Positions 46,031-55,738 of a DNA stretch of 64,000 bases are shown here, in pieces (position 1 is the first letter of the stretch; the number at the start of each line of letters is the position of its first letter). Both the position numbers and the translations under genes were made by a program. The stretch is from Hericium rajendrae (Eukaryota; Basidiomycota; Agaricomycetes; Russulales; Hericiaceae), in the NCBI GenBank assembly GCA_033439255.1, contig CM065882.1, forward strand, positions 3,100,001 to 3,164,000. Reading direction: 5' to 3'. The notes beneath the pieces were generated by a model. The model searched no databases and was not told where the DNA came from. It saw only the letters and a program-made list of their open reading frames with translations.

Positions 46031-47407
46031 AGTTCTTCGGGAATAGACGTGACGACCAGTAAGAATGTAGGGTGAGCGTCTTCCGCGATGTCGTGTGCCC
46101 GACGTTTATTATGAGAGGATTTCGAGGATGGTCAAGTACTGAAAGTACCGAACGCTTACATAAGTACTGAACGCGACGCGCGCGGATAAGTCCGGCCCGG
46201 GAGAAGTGTTGCGCGTTTGCAGACTTGTTGCTTCAAGCTTGACAAGAACCAGCACACACCCCATGGTCTCGACTACAGTATCCTACCCGTATTCTGCGGA
46301 TGGGAAACCTTGCTACGCTTCCGCTCGATCAATTGTAACAATGTCTGACGCCTTTCAGTGACAGCCTTCAAGAAATTCTTCGTAGGTTACAAGTTAACAA
46401 CATCTGTGGGATTCCTCCCCACACATCCACCTTCGTCTTGTTATTAATGATGGATCCAATCATGATATCTGGAGCTTCCGTTTCTATAATAACATCAAAG
46501 ATTCGAATGGAGATGCTGGATATCCGAAGTGCTGCGTGATTTGTTTGAGATCTATTTCATTCAATTTCCGTACGTCTCCACGGCCCTCGTTTGCCAGCAT
46601 TCCATTGACGCCTATCCTGATGCTGCGTATGCGCCTGGGTATTTGAGCTTTGGAATAGGCATTTCTTTTTCTCCGTTTGGTGATTTCCGCATCTGGTCCA
46701 TGACGCAGCAGATCATGTTGTATCAGGCGTGACGCTCAAAGAATCGCTATTCTGGGGCGCACTAGATCTCGTCTTCAACGCTTGCAGACAAAATTGGACG
46801 TCAAACCTGGCAGTTGATCTGACCGGCTCCCCGTGGAGCTGCCGACATTAAGAGTCCGTTGGTTCGATTGCAGTGATGATTGCATTTGTTTCTCGCGAGG
46901 GCTTCATCGCATACCACGACATACTTCCTCTTTTACCCCCACTCAGGGCACCCTTCCTCGCTGTTCTCTTCACTTTTATCGTAACAACATAACTGCTAGC
47001 ACGGATCTGCGGATCTTCGCGCAGAATGATGAATGATGTCAGTGGCCACCACCCTTGTTCAACTCTGGGAACCTTGATAATGACTGTTTCGATAAAGCCT
47101 TCCCATCCTCGGATTTAGGGCTATTTTCCGGGAGGTTGTATGAGCGCGACTCTTGGTCCAGCCCTTTGACGTTACTTGTCTTGTGGGACTTGATCACCTG
47201 CAAGAGATAGCAAGTTCTGGGGATGGAGTTACATTAGAAGATCGGCGGAAAGGCATTCCCGGCTGTGCACCCCGCGGATCATTTCCCGATTTTGTTCCGT
47301 GCATCGCTTATGATCGACGTTTGGACTAGGAAAGGATTGTGGAGCACATAGGCACAGGACCACAAATAGGAACCCAGGTAGCAACGCTCCGCGGAGTCAC
47401 GGACGCG
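46031..47407. other. Intergenic region, 1.4 kb
   Basis: Runs from the CCDC174 promoter to the outer retrotransposon. A plus-strand ORF (46529-46732) and the preceding stretch have some coding look, but no recognisable domain and no convincing splice pattern. It may be a gene relic. The last 5 bp (ACGCG, 47403-47407) are the left target-site duplication of the outer element. Confidence 0.4.
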
Positions 47408-47630
47408 TGGAACCGCGTGTGCGCGCAGAACACTGAGGATGCAGACAGGAACAGAAGAGGACAACAGCGTCTATTGGACGTGTCTAAGGGAGTGGTACGA
47501 CTAGAGGGCCAGAGGACGGGGTGGCGGGAAGCAAGCGTAAACGTAGATGAACCGCCAGTATAAGTAAGTAAGCTATGGAATCTGACATAACATGTACAAA
47601 TGAGCTGCCGGCTGTAACCGAAGGGTTACA
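47408..47630 (-). repeat. 3' LTR of the outer Gypsy element
   Basis: On the minus strand it starts TGTAACCCTTCGGTTACAGC (itself a small inverted repeat) and ends GGTTCCA. It matches 60040-60262 except for four positions, each C here or there versus T in a CpG context. Confidence 0.93.
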
Positions 47631-47643
47631 CTCTCCCCCATCG
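47631..47643 (-). promoter_or_regulatory. Polypurine tract of the outer element
   Basis: On the minus strand GATGGGGGAGAG lies immediately before the 3' LTR start TGTAACC, the correct position for the plus-strand primer. Confidence 0.7.
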
Positions 47644-47651
47644 AAAAAAAG

Positions 47652-50300
47652 TCAGCGTGAGTCTGGCGGTGTGCGGCGGGAGGACCGACATGTCGGAGGG
47701 GACTGGCGGGTGTCGGTGCACCGAGGAGGGGGATTCAGGGGATGCGAATGTCGGGGGGAAGGAAGAGTTTCAGTCCGAGTCAACCATCGATCTAACGCTT
47801 CACAGTCTTCGAGCTCAGAGCCTCGCAACCAGCGCATGTCTTCATCACCCCAACCAGTCCAACGTACGAGGTATTGCATGCCACGGCTGCGCCGGCATTC
47901 GTCGACGATGGAGTCGACAGTCCATTCTTCGGCGCCATCAGAGGAGACGAGCGGGCCCGGTCGTGCGAGGCGACGGGTGGGGTACTTCGTGTTGTCATTG
48001 TCATGGAAGGGGCGGAGGAGACTGGAGTGGAAGGTGGAGAATGTGTGAGGCGAGTTTGGTAAGTGAAGGGTGAAAACACTTCGCTCAGGATATGCCTTCG
48101 TGATGGTGTACGGACCATCATATCGCGGCATGAATTTTGCGACACGACGGGGATCAGCGGCCTTGAAGTCACGGCGGCGATGGAAGGTGGAGAGTAGTAC
48201 GCGGTCGCCAACGGCATAGGGAATTTCAGCACCACGGTGACGATTCGCGAAGGCGGCCTGATCGATCTTGGCCGCACAAAGGTTGTCGAGTGCATCGTGA
48301 GTTTCGGATCGCATGCGGGCAATGACGGCTTCCGCAGCAGTGGCGGAGGGGCCGAACTCGCGAGTCGCAGCATCGAGCTCATCGGGTAGGAGCGGTGGGA
48401 TCAGTCGTGGGCTACGCCCAAGGTGGAGCTGGAAGGGCGAATAGCCAGTGGAAGCATTCACAGTGTTCATAAGGTCGAAACGCACCCGGGGAAGGGCACG
48501 AACCCAACCACGTTGTTCGCGATCGACGTGGAAACGAAGGCACTGATTGACGGTTTTGTTGGTGCGTTCACTCGAGCCGTCGGTTTGCGGGTGGAATGCA
48601 GAGGACATTTTGACGTTTATGCCGGTGAGCTTGGTGAGTGCACGCCAGAAACGTGACACGAAGAGCTTGTCACGATCTGAAACGATTTCATCAGGTAAAC
48701 CATTTTCGCAGTACCAATGCTCGAAGAAGAGCGCAGCAAAGGACTCAGCGGTGGCATCCATGCGGGTGGGCAGAATGCGGATATCCGCACCCGCACGATC
48801 AGTCATGGTCACGATTGCATCGAAACCATGCTCGAGGGGAAGGGGACCAACGAAGTCGATGGCAACGCTACTGCCGCGGCCATCAGGGACAGGGAGTGGG
48901 TGAAGTGGGCCGGTGGGCTTGCAAGTCAGGGACTTGTTGCGTTGACAGTCAGGACAGGATGGGATATATCCGCCGGCAAGGTCAGCTTTCATCCCGGGCC
49001 AGTAATAGGAGTCACGTAAGGCGGCATAGGATTTGTCAGTTCCGAAATGCCCAAGGGAGTCGTGGGCGAGACGGAACAAGGTCTCGCGCACCGAGGTGGC
49101 ACGAGGGATGACAAGGCGGGGCCCGAGAAAGAGGAGGCCGTTGCGGAGAGAGGCAGATGGCGTTGAGGACAAATTCGCACGGAGACGAATACAGAATTGA
49201 TCTGTTTCGTAACCGGCAAGGATGTCCTGTAATAGAGATGCATCAGATGACAGAGGGAAGGTGGTAGGAGGCGGTGACGTAGCAGTGGGTGGAGTAGCGA
49301 CGAGAGACAGCGCTGCAACCAGTGCAGTCGGAGGAACTGGGGGGTCAGAGGGAAGGCGCCATAAGGTGGCAGAGAGCATGGACTCAGAGGCAGGAGAAGG
49401 GGAGGTGGGATCCGCTGGCAGGCGCGAGAGAGCGTCAGCGACGCAATTATCCGGACCGGGGATATACTCAATTTTGAAATCATAGTCCGCAAAGAGTTCT
49501 TGCCAGCGGAGCTGGCGGCGGGAAAGGTGTGTTTGCGTCATGAAATGCTCCAATGAGCGGTGATCAGTGCGAATAATGAACGGGGTGCCAAGAAGGTCAA
49601 CGCGCCATTTTTCAAGCGCACATTTAATCGCGAGCAGTTCTTTCTCGTGGACAGGATAGTTGAGCTCAGCCCCCTTGAATTGCATGGAATCGAAGGCAAC
49701 GGGACGCGCGGTTTCCCAGGTGGGCCCAAACGAGAGAACACCACCGGTACGCCAGTCGCTGGCATCGCAAGTGATGTAGATGTGATTATCACCGGGAGTG
49801 TCGTGGTCGATGGTGGTGAGACACTCACGGCTGACAACGATGTCCTTGATACGCTCGAACGCAACCTGATGATGCGGTAACCATCCAGGCCAGGTACGCT
49901 CAGCGTCGACAGTCGTGAGGGGGGTGAGGATACGAGTGTACTCAGCTAAGTTCGGCAGGAAGGATGAGAGATAGTGAACGAGACCCAGGAAGGATCGGGT
50001 TTCGGAGGCGGAAGATGGGACTTTCCAGTCAAGGATGCGTTCAACCTTGCTGGCGTCGGCTTCGATACCACGTTGGGAGATGGTGTGGCCAAGGAATTTG
50101 ACAGAGTCGCAGAAGAGTTGGGTTTTCTTGAGGGACATGTAGAGGTGGGCATCTCGCAGAGCTTGCAGAACGAGCGTAACATTTTTGATGTGTTCTGCAA
50201 CGGACTGTGACCATATGATAATGTCATCGAGGTAAACGTGACATATCTTTCCAATGTATTTCCGCAGCGCCGCGGTCATGCGGCGTTGATGCGTCGCGGG
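47652..50300 (-). pseudogene. Outer Gypsy pol, 3' part: RT end, RNase H, integrase, chromodomain
   Basis: This continues the polyprotein after the nested insertion. RT catalytic YLDD is followed by IIIWSQSVAEH. The RNase H start is ITCDASDWRTGGVLSFG. The integrase zinc finger has HDSLGHFGTDKSYAALRDSY and CPDC, the DDE core has VAIDFVGPLP, IVSDRDKLFVSRFW and SAFHPQTDGSSERTNK, and a chromodomain has YLVRWTGWGDEDMRW. The stop is at 47652. The frame is intact by eye. The gene is broken only by the 7.1-kb insertion at the GCGGG target site. Confidence 0.92.
50296..50300. repeat. Left target-site duplication GCGGG of the inner element
   Basis: GCGGG precedes the inner LTR at 50301 and recurs at 57401-57405 just after the other inner LTR. 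Confidence 0.95.
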
Positions 50301-50723
50301 TGTCAAGACTCGGTCGTAGACAGCAGAGAACCACCCAAGTCACCAGCGATGATGGGAGCGGGAGAGCAGAGAGCGACTAGCAGCGCAGTGACCTGTATTG
50401 GAGGTACAGTACGGTACAGACGAAATGGACAATCTAGGGAAATAGGCGAGCGACAGGGAGCCTATAAGTACTGGGACGACAATGGGAAAAGAACAATGGA
50501 CACCATAACGGGTCGAACAATAGAGTGAGAACAATGGTGGCCAAAAGGAGAACAATGGGAGGGAGAACAATAGGATGTCCCAAAGGGGAACAAGGGCATG
50601 GGTGAAGGATAGCCCCGGGTCATGTGAGGAAGTGAACATGTGATGGGGCTGCTGGAGCACATGACCGACGCGATGCCTTGATGGCAGAGAAGAAGGCGGA
50701 GAGAAATGGAGCGATCCGTGACA
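50301..50723 (-). repeat. 3' LTR of the inner element
   Basis: It starts (minus strand) TGTCACGGATCGC and ends GTCTTGACA, with 5-bp TGTCA/TGACA inverted ends. Identical to 56978-57400. It contains six GAACAA words between 50491 and 50590 on the plus strand and a TACTTATAGG TATA-like box on the minus strand near 50465. The pol frame runs about 100 bp into it. Confidence 0.95.
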
Positions 50724-53700
50724 TCACCCCCTCTCTAAGACGCACTTTCGCCTGGAGTGCGTGATGAGCATGGACGGGGTCGAGGTAGATGAGTCCACGA
50801 AGATTGGGAGCCTTGAGTGCATGCGGATGGCGGGTGTAGAAGTCGGTGATTGCACCATGGGCATTGGAAAGGGAGGTACGTGAAAGCCACTGATTTTCCG
50901 AATCAGGGTAGCCTGCCCATTTGACGAGATATTCAATGCCACGTTTGTTCCGGGTGAGACGAGCATCGAGGACAGACTCAACTTCGTACTCTTCCTCGCC
51001 CTCCACAAGGTCAGGTGGTGGTGCAGGGAAGTTGGGACCATGAGCGTCGGTTTCCTTGTAAGGGGACAACAGGGACGTGTGGAACACCGGATGGATACGC
51101 CAGGTGGGCGGTAGCTTCAGTCGATAAGAGACTGGGCCCAGGACGTCAGTGATTTCGAAAGGTCCCAGGCGTCGATCAGCAAGCTTAGCTTTGGGTCGCG
51201 TGGTTTTGATGTTCTTGCCATCGAGCCAGACCTTGTCACCAACCTGGAAGTGGATGGTGTCGTACATATGGTCCTGGTTGTTGCGCTTCATGAGATCAGC
51301 AGCTGTTTGAAGGCTGGCCTGGACCTCAGTGCGAAGTTGTTCGAGGTGACGGAAACGATCCTCGACGGCGGGTGTAGACGATGTGGGGTTGACAGTGGGG
51401 ATGGCAGTGGGAATATAGCCGAGGAGCATTTCAAATGGAGCTCGGTTAGTGGCGCTGTGGATACGGTGGTTGTGCGAGAACTCAGCGTAAGGGAGCCATT
51501 GGACCCAATCATCCTGACGGTAGTTGCAGAAGGTACGAAGGAACTGCTCGAGTTCTTGATTGACGCGTTCTGACTCGCCATCGGTCTGTGGATGATAGGC
51601 GGTGCTGAGGGAGGACTTGATACCAAGTTTGTCAAAGACGCCACGCATGACTTTGCCTGCGTACTGTGGGCCACGATCAGAGATGAGGCGTTCCCAGAGG
51701 CCGTAGTTCCGATAAATCCTGTCAAAAAGGATGTCGACTGTGCCATCACTGGTAATGGTCTCATTACAAGGAGTGAAGGAGACGTGCTTTGTAAAACGGT
51801 CGACGACCACATTGATGGAGTCATAGCCTTGGCATTCGGGGAGTTTGACGATGAAGTCCGAGGTAATGTCTTGGAAGGGACGGGTAGGGATGGCATTGGG
51901 GATTGTTTCAACATGGGGGCGGTGATTTTGAACCTTGGTGGCCTGGCAGGTAGCACAGCCATCGACATAATCACGAACGAAGACAGACATACCGGGCCAC
52001 CAGTAGTTGCGACTGAGGAGCTCATAGGTCTTGTAGCGTCCGGGGTGACCAGCCATGGGAGTGTCGTGATGCAGCTTGACGATATCTCGCCGAAGGTCCT
52101 TGTCAGCAGGGATGTAGACTTTGCCACGAAAGAGGATGAGGCCATCCTCGTAGTTCCATTCTTGGAGGTTCTTGACGAGGGAGCGAGGACCGTTGTTCAG
52201 GATCACGTCAAGGGCTTGAACGACCTCAATATCCTTGGTCTTGGCATTGCGAATGCGTTGGCGAAGATCAGCATTGCCAATGGACTTGACAGCGGCTGGA
52301 CGTGTAGCACGAATCTGGAAGTACTTGGGGTCGAGGAGGACACGATCGGAGTTGTCGTCGTCCACCCCCTCTCTATGGTCAGGTCGTCTCGACATGGCAT
52401 CTGGCCGGTGATGAATACCGGGTTTGTGGATCAAGGTGAAGTCGAAACGAGTGAGGAAGAGAGCCCAGCGAGCCTGACGACGACTCAGCTTTTGGGCAGA
52501 CTTGAAGTATTCCAGGTTCTTATGGTCGGTCCAGATCTCCACAGTATGGGGAGAGCCTTCCAGGTAGTGCCGCCAGGCTTCGAGGGCACGGATGATGGCC
52601 AGGAGTTCCTTGTCATAAATGTCGTAGTTGCGTTCAGGGGCAGTGAAGGCCTTGGAGATGTAAGCAACAGGGTGCCATTGCTCGTCCTCCCCGTGCTGGG
52701 ATAGGATACCTCCTGTGGCATAGTCTGAGGCATCGACCTCAACCAAGTAGGGTTTGGACGGGTCAGGCATGATAAGGACTGGGGACGAGGTGAACGCAGC
52801 TTTAAGAGCCTCAAAGGCATGTTGACATTCAGCAGACCAGGCCCAAGGATGGTCTTTCTTGGTAAGGTCAAACATGGGACGGGCGACTTTGGAGAAGTCC
52901 TGGATGAAGCGTCGATAGAAGTTGCCAAAGCCAACAAAGGACTGGACATCCTTGACATTACGGGGGGCAGGCCATTCAGCGATGCCTGCAACCTTGACGG
53001 GGTCCATGGCAAGCGTGTTATGGGAGACGATGAGACCGAGGAACTCAACGGAGGGCTGCTCGAAAGAGCACTTCTCTGGTTTGAGGAAGAGGTCATTGTC
53101 CTGGAGGCGTTGGAGGACCTTGCGCACAAGGTCGCGATGTTCTTCGAGGGTTTCGGTGAAAATGAGGATATCGTCCATGTAGATGACGACTTTGCCCGTG
53201 TCGATGAGATCCTTGAAAAGTTCATTCATCATTCCTTGGAACGTGGCAGGGGAGTTTGTAAGACCAAAAAACATCACCAGGGGTTCAAAGAGACCGCGGT
53301 TGGTTTTGAAGGCGGCTTTCCATTCGTCGCCCTCCTTGATGCGAACGTTGTTGTAACCCCAACGAACGTCCATCTTGGAGAAGACTTTGGCACCCTTGAG
53401 CTTGTCAACGAGTTCAGAGATGAGGGGCAGGGGATATTCATTCTTGATGGTGCCCTTGTTGAGGGTGCGATAGTCCTGGACGGGGCGTAGTTTTCCATCT
53501 TTTTTCTTGATAAAGAAGAAGGGACTTGCCATAGGGGATTTGGAAGGACGGATGTAGCCTTTTTTGACCTGGTCATCAAGGAACGAATCGAGGTCCTCCT
53601 GCTCAGTGGGAGCCATGGGATAGACCTTGCATGAACGGGGTTCAAAACCATCTTTCAGGTCGATGGCGTGATCCCAAGGGCGACGTTCAGGAAGGCGATG

Positions 53701-54051
53701 GGAGGATTCCTCATCGAAGACGGGTTGGAAATCCTGGTACTGAGGGGGAACCATCTCAGCAAAGGACTTCTCCGCAACATGGGCGGCCACACGCTCAGCC
53801 AGTTTCTGAGCATTGGTGAAAGAGCGACGGATACGGATGGTATGTTGGTAGTCTGGGTTGTCATCTGGAGGGGGTGGTGTGTCCCAGTCAGGGAGAACAC
53901 CAGCTAGGCGAAGGCCCTCTTCAACCCAGTCATCATCGACGTTAGGTCGCGGGTCATCATCCTCGGTAAACAGACATGCAGGGACTTTGGACAGGTGGAT
54001 GCGGCGAAGACGGACACCTTGGACTCGGCGAGCGGGGATCACGTATTTGGG
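50620..54051 (-). CDS. Inner Gypsy pol: RT, RNase H, integrase, chromodomain
   Basis: Entered by a -1 frameshift at 54045-54051, about 1,140 residues. RT: PMASPFFFIKKKDGKLRPVQ, KMDVRWGYNNVRIKEGDEWK and catalytic YMDDILIF. RNase H: LVEVDASDYATGGILSQHG. Integrase zinc finger: KLHHDTPMAGHPGRYK with CATC, the DDE core DITSDFIVKLPE, LISDRGPQYAGKVMRGVFD and YHPQTDGESERVNQELEQFL. The C-terminus is a chromodomain (IEYLVKWAGYPDSENQW). The stop at 50620 lies within the 3' LTR. All catalytic Asp/Glu positions are present. Confidence 0.95.
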   Translation of the reverse strand, partial: PKYVIPARRVQGVRLRRIHLSKVPACLFTEDDDPRPNVDDDWVEEGLRLAGVLPDWDTPPPPDDNPDYQHTIRIRRSFTNAQKLAERVAAHVAEKSFAEMVPPQYQDFQPVFDEESSHRLPERRPWDHAIDLKDGFEPRSCKVYPMAPTEQEDLDSFLDDQVKKGYIRPSKSPMASPFFFIKKKDGKLRPVQDYRTLNKGTIKNEYPLPLISELVDKLKGAKVFSKMDVRWGYNNVRIKEGDEWKAAFKTNRGLFEPLVMFFGLTNSPATFQGMMNELFKDLIDTGKVVIYMDDILIFTETLEEHRDLVRKVLQRLQDNDLFLKPEKCSFEQPSVEFLGLIVSHNTLAMDPVKVAGIAEWPAPRNVKDVQSFVGFGNFYRRFIQDFSKVARPMFDLTKKDHPWAWSAECQHAFEALKAAFTSSPVLIMPDPSKPYLVEVDASDYATGGILSQHGEDEQWHPVAYISKAFTAPERNYDIYDKELLAIIRALEAWRHYLEGSPHTVEIWTDHKNLEYFKSAQKLSRRQARWALFLTRFDFTLIHKPGIHHRPDAMSRRPDHREGVDDDNSDRVLLDPKYFQIRATRPAAVKSIGNADLRQRIRNAKTKDIEVVQALDVILNNGPRSLVKNLQEWNYEDGLILFRGKVYIPADKDLRRDIVKLHHDTPMAGHPGRYKTYELLSRNYWWPGMSVFVRDYVDGCATCQATKVQNHRPHVETIPNAIPTRPFQDITSDFIVKLPECQGYDSINVVVDRFTKHVSFTPCNETITSDGTVDILFDRIYRNYGLWERLISDRGPQYAGKVMRGVFDKLGIKSSLSTAYHPQTDGESERVNQELEQFLRTFCNYRQDDWVQWLPYAEFSHNHRIHSATNRAPFEMLLGYIPTAIPTVNPTSSTPAVEDRFRHLEQLRTEVQASLQTAADLMKRNNQDHMYDTIHFQVGDKVWLDGKNIKTTRPKAKLADRRLGPFEITDVLGPVSYRLKLPPTWRIHPVFHTSLLSPYKETDAHGPNFPAPPPDLVEGEEEYEVESVLDARLTRNKRGIEYLVKWAGYPDSENQWLSRTSLSNAHGAITDFYTRHPHALKAPNLRGLIYLDPVHAHHALQAKVRLREGVMSRIAPFLSAFFSAIKASRRSCAPAAPSHVHFLT
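50724..50737 (-). promoter_or_regulatory. Polypurine tract of the inner element
   Basis: On the minus strand AGAGAGGGGGTGA abuts the LTR start TGTCACGG. Confidence 0.75.
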
Positions 54052-54752
54052 AAGTGGGGCAGGAACAAATGGCGGGGGCAGTGGGAGCAATGGAGGGGGC
54101 AAGGTGGGGGGAGCAGTACAGCAGCGGTACTGAGGACTGGTGGACGAGGGGCTGATTGGCGGCGTTCTGAGCGAGTGGACAGGTTTTTGACCGGGGGCTT
54201 ATTCAGGGTGCAAGAGGGAGGGCAGCGAGTCATGTCAACACGACGAGAGACCCAATCAATTTCAGGGTTGTGTTCCTGTAACCAATCGGTCCCAAGGATA
54301 ATGTCATAGTCGCCAATATCAACGAGATAGAACTCAGCTGTCTCCTCATGGAAGGACGTCGAGTCCTTGGCGTAAATGCGGATGTTCTGGTTGACGGAAT
54401 AGCGGACCCAGCCCATGATGTTTTCGGAGTTGTCCACGTTGCGAACGGGAAAGGGTTTAGGGAGTTTCTTGAGGGGGAACTGGTGTTTCTTGGCAAACTC
54501 GGGGTGCATAATGATGCCTTCTGCACCACTATCGAGAAGTGCCTCAGCGTCGATTTGTTTCTTGATCGGGGCAGTGATAATCTTGGCCTGGAGCGTAATG
54601 GACGGTGTCTGACGGTTGGGTGTGATAGCGGACATGCGCAAAGACGATGGATACGATTGCTCACAGGGGTCGGATAGTACAGAGAAGCGATTCGACGGAT
54701 CAAAGAAATGTTTCTTGCCACCCACGGACGACGTGACCGGGGGGCGCTTTAA
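54039..54752 (-). CDS. Inner Gypsy aspartic protease domain
   Basis: Open in the -1 frame relative to gag, from the slippery site at 54752-54758 to a TGA at 54039. The retroviral-type active site is ALLDSGAEGIIMHPEF, followed by the flap-like region VDIGDYDIILGTDWLQEHNP, where ILGTDWL matches the second conserved block of Gypsy proteases. A Pro/Leu-rich tail leads to the pol junction. No ATG is needed if it is translated as a gag-protease fusion. Confidence 0.9.
   Translation of the reverse strand, partial: LKRPPVTSSVGGKKHFFDPSNRFSVLSDPCEQSYPSSLRMSAITPNRQTPSITLQAKIITAPIKKQIDAEALLDSGAEGIIMHPEFAKKHQFPLKKLPKPFPVRNVDNSENIMGWVRYSVNQNIRIYAKDSTSFHEETAEFYLVDIGDYDIILGTDWLQEHNPEIDWVSRRVDMTRCPPSCTLNKPPVKNLSTRSERRQSAPRPPVLSTAAVLLPPPCPLHCSHCPRHLFLPHFPNT
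54045..54051 (-). promoter_or_regulatory. Candidate -1 ribosomal frameshift site CCCAAAT (protease to pol)
   Basis: In the protease frame the codons read TTC-CCA-AAT-ACG-TGA, so C-CCA-AAT fits the X-XXY-YYZ slippery rule. One base back, the frame continues CCC-AAA-TAC into pol. The protease stop is one codon further on. Only a short CTC/GAG stem is visible downstream by eye. Confidence 0.7.
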
Positions 54753-54758
54753 AAACCC
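54717..54758 (-). promoter_or_regulatory. Candidate -1 ribosomal frameshift site GGGTTTT plus hairpin (gag to protease)
   Basis: The gag end reads GAG-GGT-TTT-TAA, so G-GGT-TTT (54752-54758) is a canonical X-XXY-YYZ heptamer touching the stop codon. The -1 frame continues TTA-AAG-CGC into the protease ORF. Six bases after the heptamer a bulged hairpin can form: GCCCCC (54745-54740) with GGTGGC (54722-54717), and CACG (54735-54732) with CGTG (54726-54723). This is the standard architecture of a -1 frameshift signal. Confidence 0.75.
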
Positions 54759-55738
54759 TCAACCATATCCTTTAATGCAGCCTTTGCCTCTTCCCTCTCT
54801 TCCTCGCTCAAGTCCTTCAACTGCGACGATAAGTCAGCGATGGACCTGTTGATGGCGGGGACAGCGAGGGCGATGGCTGCATCTTCTGGAGCTACTCCCG
54901 GGGCAGAGCCGGTTTCTAGCGCTCGGACACGAGGGGTTGGGGCACGGGGGTTGGAGTCGGCATTGAGGGGGCAGTCGCGGAAGCCATGGCCCTTCTGGCG
55001 GCAGCGGAAGCAACCGCCCTCACGCCTGAGGCGCTCACGGTCAGGCTCCGAGAGTTTGGACAGTGGGGCACCTGTAGCAGCGACTGTGCGGGATCGGCCA
55101 GTAGATGTGGACTGAGGGGAGCGAGTGCTCACCGGGGTGCGCCCAGTTGTAGGGCGGGGACTCTGGAACCGGGTGCGCATGAGGTAGGCAGCATTCCTGT
55201 CACGGGCCCTCGCCTTCCACTCAGCCAGGGTGGTGGGCGTGGGGTAGCTGCGCTGGCAATCATCGCGCAGGGCGCTGTTGAGGCCATGCAGGAACCAGTC
55301 GATCAGGGCCACGTCATTGTAGCCGGTGCGAGGGGCGAAGGACTCAAACTCGGTGATGTAGTCGACTACCGGGCGCGTACCCATCTGGAGGGTCTGGATA
55401 GCATGAGAGGCATCCTTGGAGTCGTCAAGGGGAGAGAAGTCCAAGTTGAAGCGAGTTCGAAGGGCGGTGAGGTTGGCGTAACGGGGAACATGAGCTGGAG
55501 ATGTTTTTGCAGCCACGAGATCGTCATCCTCAAGGATCTCCTCGACGCGCTGGGTGGCCCACTGGCCGGCGATAGGGCCCTGGCAGAGGTCGAGGAAGAG
55601 GGAGATCTGGGCGGTATCATCTTTATACCGGGTAGAGTTGGCGCGAAGGAATAAGCGAATACGCAGCTGGAATTCCTTGGACTTGGAACGATCTCCCTCA
55701 AAGGGAGCAGGTTTGACGCCGATCTCAGGGTTGGACAT
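54749..55738 (-). CDS. Inner Gypsy gag (capsid and zinc knuckle)
   Basis: The first ATG gives MSNPEIGVKPAPFEGDRSKS. The retrotransposon gag domain follows (FQLRIRLFLRANSTRYKDD, IQTLQMGTRPVVDYITEFE), then a CCHC zinc knuckle CFRCRQKGHGFRDC and an acidic helical end stopping at 54749. The same frame is open upstream to about 56413 (LTIDPTDPRFQTTEPYPLG and a Pro-rich linker) without an ATG. A CTAG acceptor lies at its edge, so a spliced 5' extension is plausible. Confidence 0.9.
   Translation of the reverse strand: MSNPEIGVKPAPFEGDRSKSKEFQLRIRLFLRANSTRYKDDTAQISLFLDLCQGPIAGQWATQRVEEILEDDDLVAAKTSPAHVPRYANLTALRTRFNLDFSPLDDSKDASHAIQTLQMGTRPVVDYITEFESFAPRTGYNDVALIDWFLHGLNSALRDDCQRSYPTPTTLAEWKARARDRNAAYLMRTRFQSPRPTTGRTPVSTRSPQSTSTGRSRTVAATGAPLSKLSEPDRERLRREGGCFRCRQKGHGFRDCPLNADSNPRAPTPRVRALETGSAPGVAPEDAAIALAVPAINRSIADLSSQLKDLSEEEREEAKAALKDMVEGF

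Noticed and set aside
51592-52704. A 370-codon plus-strand ORF
   Set aside because: It is antisense to the inner pol gene, whose minus-strand frame has every RT, RNase H and integrase motif.
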